Positions 17,701 through 23,700 of a stretch of 25,222 nucleotides of DNA are shown one piece after another. The number at the start of each line of letters is the position of its first letter. Position 1 is the first letter of the stretch. Under the pieces are notes generated by a model, which was given only the letters and a program-made list of their open reading frames with translations, did not search any database and was not told the origin of the DNA. The position numbers were made by a program, and so were the translations under genes. This stretch comes from Burkholderiales bacterium (GTDB lineage Bacteria > Pseudomonadota > Gammaproteobacteria > Burkholderiales > Burkholderiaceae). Location of the stretch: NCBI GenBank assembly GCA_947371645.1, contig CANBQJ010000033.1, positions 1-25,222 of the forward strand, in the 5' to 3' direction.

Positions 17701-20700
17701 ACCACCTGGGCGATGTCATCGAGCGTGAGCGCCAACAGGGGCAGCATCTGCGGCTGGATCTGCGCGGTGCCGAGGGGCAGGCCGTGGCACGCGGCCAAGG
17801 CGCCAGGCGCCACGGCCTGAACCAGAGGGCGCAGGCGCAAGGCCAGGTCGGCCAGGGTGGGGGCGTTGAAGACGTCGTCCAGCGTCAGGCTCAGGCCCCT
17901 CTGGGCCAGTCGCTCGATCATGCGCACGATCAGCAGGGAGTGCCCACCCAGCTCGAAGAAGCGGTCGTGGCGGCTGAGCCGGGCCAGGCCCAGCAGCTCG
18001 CACCAGACGGCGGCCAGGGTCTGTTCGGCCTCGCCTTGGGGCTCGGCCTGCGGGGTCTCGCTGCCAGACAGGTCCGGTGCGGGCAGGGCGGCGCGGTCCA
18101 GCTTGCCATTGGGGGTGAGCGGCAACTGGTCCAGCACCATCACGCACGCAGGCAGCATGTGCTCGGGCAGGCGCAGGCGCAGTTGTGCGCGCAGGCTGCC
18201 GCCCGTGACCACATCGGCATCAGGCAAGGCATGGGCCAAGGCGTGCAAGGTGGCATAGGCGACCAGCTGGTCGCCAGCAGGCGCGGCGTGCAGCAGCACC
18301 ACCGCTTCACGCACGCCGGGGCAGGCCAGCAGGCGGGACTCGACCTCGCCCAGCTCGATGCGGAACCCGCGCAGCTTGACCTGGTGGTCGTTGCGGCCCA
18401 GGTAGTGCAGGCGGCCTTGGGCGTCCCAGCGGGCCAGATCGCCAGTCTTGTACAGGCGCTGCGGTCGGCCAAAAGGCGCGGCATGCACGAAGCGCTGGGT
18501 GCTGAGGTCCGGGCGGTGCAGGTAGCCGCGGGCCAGGGCCTCACCGCCGACGTAGACCTCGCCCACCGCGCCAATGGGCAAGGGCTGCATGTGGGCGCCC
18601 AGCACGTACAGCTGCACCCGTGGCCAGGGCTGGCCCAGGCTGAGGTCATCTCCTTGCAGGTCGGCCTCTGACACGGGGTGCCAGCTGACGCAGACCGAGG
18701 CCTCGGTGGGGCCATAGGCGTTGACCACACGCAGGCCTGCCTTGACGTAAGGCGCGACGGTGGCGGGTGCGCAGGCCTCGCCGCCCACGATGAGGGTTTG
18801 CAGGCTGTGCGCACTGCCCAGCTCGCTGGCGGCCAAGGCAGATGGGGTGAGCAGGGCGTGCGTGATGCGGCCGGCTTGCAGGGTCTGGCGCAAGGGGGCG
18901 CCCGGCATGAGCGCTTCGCGTGGCGCCAGGTGCAGGCAGGCACCGTGGCACAAGGCCATGAGCCATTCCCAGGCGCAGGCATCGAAGCTGGGCGAGGCCA
19001 GCTGCAGCACGCGGCTGCCGGTGCTCAGGCCCAAGGCCGGGGCGCTGGCCTGGGCCAGCTGGTACAGGCCACGGTGCGACACCATCACCCCCTTGGGCTC
19101 GCCGGTGGAGCCGGAGGTGTAGATCACATAGGCCAGGTCGTCCACATGCGGCGCCGGTGACTGGGTGGCTGCATGGGCTTCACCGCTGAAGGCGGTGCGG
19201 TCATCGTCCACCCAGAGCACAGCCGTGTGTGCGCCGGGCTGCAGGCGGTCGACCAGCTCGCCGTGGCCGTGGGCCGTCAGCAGGACCAAGGGCTGTGCAT
19301 CGGCCAGCATGAAGGCCAGGCGGGACACGGGGTAGACCGGGTCAAGAGGCAGGTAGGCGCCACCGGCCTTGAGCACGGCGAGCATGGACACGATGAGTGC
19401 GGGGCCGCGGTCTTGCAGCAAGGCCACGACGCGGTCAGGACCCACGCCTTGCGCGCGCAGGGTGGCGGCCAGCAGGTCGGCCTGGGCGTCCAGCTGGGCA
19501 TAAGTCCAGGTCTGTTGCTGCCAGCTCAGCGCGGCGGCTTGCGGGGTGCGCCGGGCCCAGTCGCCGATGCAGGCTTCCAGGCGGCGGGTTGCGGCCTCGC
19601 CATCCGAGGCCAGGGCCTGAGCTTGGGCATGGCTGTGGGCCTTCAAGGCGACCAGCTGGCCTTCGCTGAGCCAGGGCAGCCGGTGCCAGGGTGCTGGCGC
19701 CTGGTCGACCGATGGTCGCCTGGCCTCATCGGCCATCGCACCCAGCAGCGTGCGCAGGCTGTCTGCCCAGCGGGCGATGGTGGCCTCGTCAAACAAGGCG
19801 GTGGCGTATTCGATGGCGCCCACCAGCTCCGCACCACCCTGCCCTGCCCGCTCGTCGGGCGCGGTTTGCAGTTGCAGGCTGAGGTTGAGGTCAAAGGGCG
19901 TGCCCTGGCGGGGCCAGTCCACCTGCTCGGCTTGCCAGGGGCCGCCGGGCAAGCCCGTTCCCGGGGTGTTGTGCAGGGTCAGCGTGGTCTGGAAGATGGG
20001 GCTGTGGCTGAGGCTGCGCGCCGGTGCCAGGGCATCGACCAGCTGGTCAAAGGGCAAGGCCTGGTGGGCCAGCGCCGCCAGCGTGCGCTCGCGCACCTGG
20101 GCCAGCAGGCCATCGAGGCTCAGCCCTTCGGGCAGGCTCACGCGCATGGGCACGGTGTTGACGAAGCAGCCCACCACGCCTTCCAGCGCGGGCAGCGGCC
20201 GGTTGGCCACCGGGCTGCCGATGACGACCTCGTCTTGCGCGCTCAGGCGGGCCATCAACATGGCCCAGGCACTGAGCAAGACCATGTACAAGGTGGCACC
20301 GTGCTGCCCGGCCAGGCGCTGCAAGCCCGCCGTGGTGGCTGCGTCCACGCGCAGGCTCAGGTGGCGGCCGGCGTGACTGGGCATGGCCCCGCGTGGGTGG
20401 TCGGTGGGCAGGGCCAGCAGGGGCGGCGCGCCGTCCAGGGTGTGGCGCCACCAGGCCAGTTGCGCGGCCATGCGGGCAGCGTGCACGCCCTGCCCTTCCA
20501 GGCCGCGTTGCCACAGGGCGTAGTCGGGGTACTGCAGAGGCAGCGCCGGCAAGGTGTGCTCGCCATGGTCGTCAGACCACAGCTGGGTCAGCTCGTTCGT
20601 CAAGACGCCCATGGACCAGCCGTCGGCCACGATGTGGTGCAACACCACGCACAGCAGGTGGGTGTCTGCACGCAAGCGCCACAAGCGCACACGCAGCAGT

Positions 20701-23700
20701 GGGCCCTGGGCCAGGTCGAAGGGGGCCAGCAACTCGTCCGACCGGCCCGCCAGCAGCTGGGACACGGCCTCGGCGCTGGGCACCTGCTCGCGCCAAGAGC
20801 CGCTGAGGTCCACCGCCGTGAGGGTCAGGGGCTGGGCGGCATCGACGTGCTGCACGGGCTGGCCATCGACCACGGGGAAGCGGGTGCGCAGGCCTTCATG
20901 GCGTTGCACCAGGGCATTCAGGCTGGCCTGCAGGCGGGCCAGGCCAGCGCTGCCCATGGGGCCCCGCAGCAGCAGGGCCAGGGGCAGCACGTAAGCGCGC
21001 CGGGCCTGAGGGAACTGGTCCACGAACCACATGCGTTGCTGCGCCCAGGACAGCGGCAGCGGGGCATCCGGGGCGACCGGCGGGTGGCGCAGGTGGCGGG
21101 CCTGCAGGTGGCCCGCTTGTTCGATGCCATGGGGCGTTGGGGCAGCAGCCGCTTGCTGGCCATCACCGGGGCCGGCCGCATCGGCTGCCACGGCCTGTGC
21201 CGATGCCGCCTGGGGCAGGCGCGCTTCGATCTGCATGGCCATGTCACCCAGGGCCGGATGACCGAACACCGCTTGCAGGGGCAGCTCGATCGCCCATTGC
21301 GCCTGGACGCGGCCCAGCAGCTGCACGGCACGCAGGCTGTGCCCGCCCAGGTCCATGAAGGACGTGTGCATGCCGATGCGCTGCGTGGCAGGCAAGCCCA
21401 GCACCTCGGCCCACAAGCGGGCCAGCTGCGCGGCCACCGGGCTCAGGGTGTCGCGCTCAGCGTGGTCGCCTGCAGGCCCTGGGTGGGCGGCCGCGTCGGG
21501 CAGGTGCAAGGCCTGGCGGTCCACCTTGCCGTTGGGCGTGAGCGGCAGCCGGGGCACTTGCACCAACACGGCCGGCACCATGGGGGCGGGCAAGGCCTGG
21601 CGCAGGGCGTGGCGCAGGGCGTCCAGCGGCAGGGTGGCAACGGCGTCGCTGGCGACCAGCCACGCGGCCAGCAGCGGCTCGCCCAGCGCGTCTGTGCGCA
21701 AGGCCACAACCGCGTCTCGCACGCCAGGCTGTTGCATCAGGTGGTGAGCCACCTCGTCGGTTTCGATGCGGTGGCCCCGCAGCTTGATCTGCGTGTCGGC
21801 ACGTCCCAGGAAAGCCAGCGTGCCATCCGCTCGCCAGCAACCCAGGTCACCCGTGCGGTAAAGCCGCTGAGCAGGCCTGCCCGTTGGGGCCTCGGGATCG
21901 GGCACAAAGCGCGCTGCGCTCAGTTCAGGCTGATGCAGGTAGCCGAGGGCCAGACCAGGGCCGGCGATGCAGATTTCGCCCACGGCGCCTTGCGGCAAGC
22001 GACGCTGATGGCCATCGACCACGCGCACCTCGACACGGCCAATTGGGCGGCCGATGGGCAGCGAAGCGGCGCGCGCGTCACGCTGCGGATCGCATTCATG
22101 GAGGGTGGCACACACCGTGCCTTCGGACGGCCCGTAGGCATTGACGAAGCGGCGGCCCTGAGCCCAGCGCTGCATGAGCAGCGGCGGGCAGGCTTCGCCA
22201 GCGACCAGCAGCACGCGCAAGGGCTCACCGACTTGCTCAGGGTCCATGGCAGAGAGGGCCACGGGCGGCAAGGTGACGTGCGTGATCCCACGCTGGCCCA
22301 GCAAGGCTTGCAAAGGCGCGCCAGGCATGATGGCTTCGCGTGGGGCCAGGTGCAGCGCGGCACCTTGCGTCAGGGCCATCAGCCATTCGAAGGCAAAGGC
22401 ATCAAAGCCTTGCGCGGCGAATTGCAGCACGCGGTCGCCGGGGCCCATGGAGAAGGCATGGGCCTGAGCCGTGGCCAGGTGCCACAAGCCGCCATGGCTG
22501 ACCATCACGCCCTTCGGTCGGCCGGTGGAGCCGGAGGTGTAGACCACATAGGCCAGGTCGTCTGGCCGCGGTGGCGTGGCGGCCTGCGCCTCACAGGCCG
22601 GCGCGTGGGCATCCGGCAGAGGCCTGGCCTCGTCGCGCACGTGAGCGTCTGCGCTGAGCCACATCGTGGGCAAGGCGCCATCGGGCAGGCTGGCGGCCAG
22701 CGCGGCATGCACCTCGCCCAAGGCCTCATGGGCCAGCAGCAAGGCGGGGCGGGCGTCCGCCCACATCTGCTGCAGGCGTGCGGCGGGGTAGCTGGCGTCG
22801 AGCACCAGGTAGGCCGCGCCCGCGTGCAAGGTCGCCAGCACGGCCACGATGGACGCGGCCTCACGGGGCATCAGCAAGGCCACGATGGGGAGACTGACGG
22901 CCGTGTCCGGCGGCGAAGCGGCCTGCGCGCCAATGGCCAGGGCCACACGCATGCGGGCGGCCAAGGCCTGAGCCTGTTCGTTCAGCTGCGGATACGTGCG
23001 TTCACCGTGTGCGTCGTGCAAGGCCACGGCCTGCGGATTTGCACGGGCCATGCGGGCCACACGCTGATGGACAGGCTCGAAATCGGCATCGTCGATGGCC
23101 ACGTCGTGCGAACGCTCCAGGGCCTGCAGCCTTGCCAGTTCTGCAACCGGCAAGCCCAGGCCATGCACCGGGGCACCTTCACCCGCCGCTGCGGTGGCAT
23201 CCAGTTGGGCGCAGAGCTTGTCGACGGCATGCAGCACCCAGGCCATGACGCGCTCAGGCGCCACGCCGCTTTGGCCATCCAGCGCGCCGGGCAGTCGGGT
23301 CTGCACGCTGAACATGAAGCCTTCGCCCAGGTCGTCCACGCTCAGCGAGAAAGGGTAGTTGCTGCGCTCTTCGCTGTGCAGCAGGCTCAGTTCACCGGGC
23401 CGCCCCAGCTCGGGGGCCAGCACGTCGGCGCTGGTGTGGCGGTAGTTGAGCACGGCGCTGAACAAGGCCTGGCCAGGCGGCAGCGCGCTGCAGCGCAGGG
23501 CATCGGCCAACGATGCCTGCTCATGCGCCAGCAGGCCCACCAGGCCCTGGCGGGCCCGTTGCAGCAGGGTGAGCAAATCTGGCGCATCCGACCAGTTCAG
23601 GCGCCAGGGCAAGGTGTTGATGAACAGGCCCAGGGCGCGGTCCAGGCCGGCAGACGCAGAGGGGTCGGCGTCGTCACCGCCGTGCATGCGGCCTGAGAGC

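Noticed and set aside
19173..23696. A 1,507-codon plus-strand open frame antisense to the NRPS, and similar ones at 7425-10652, 12999-15944 and 17022-18671
   Set aside because: These are Gly/Gln/His/Ala-rich translations with no recognisable domain. They mirror the NRPS codons in a GC-rich gene and repeat with its modules, as expected of antisense shadows.
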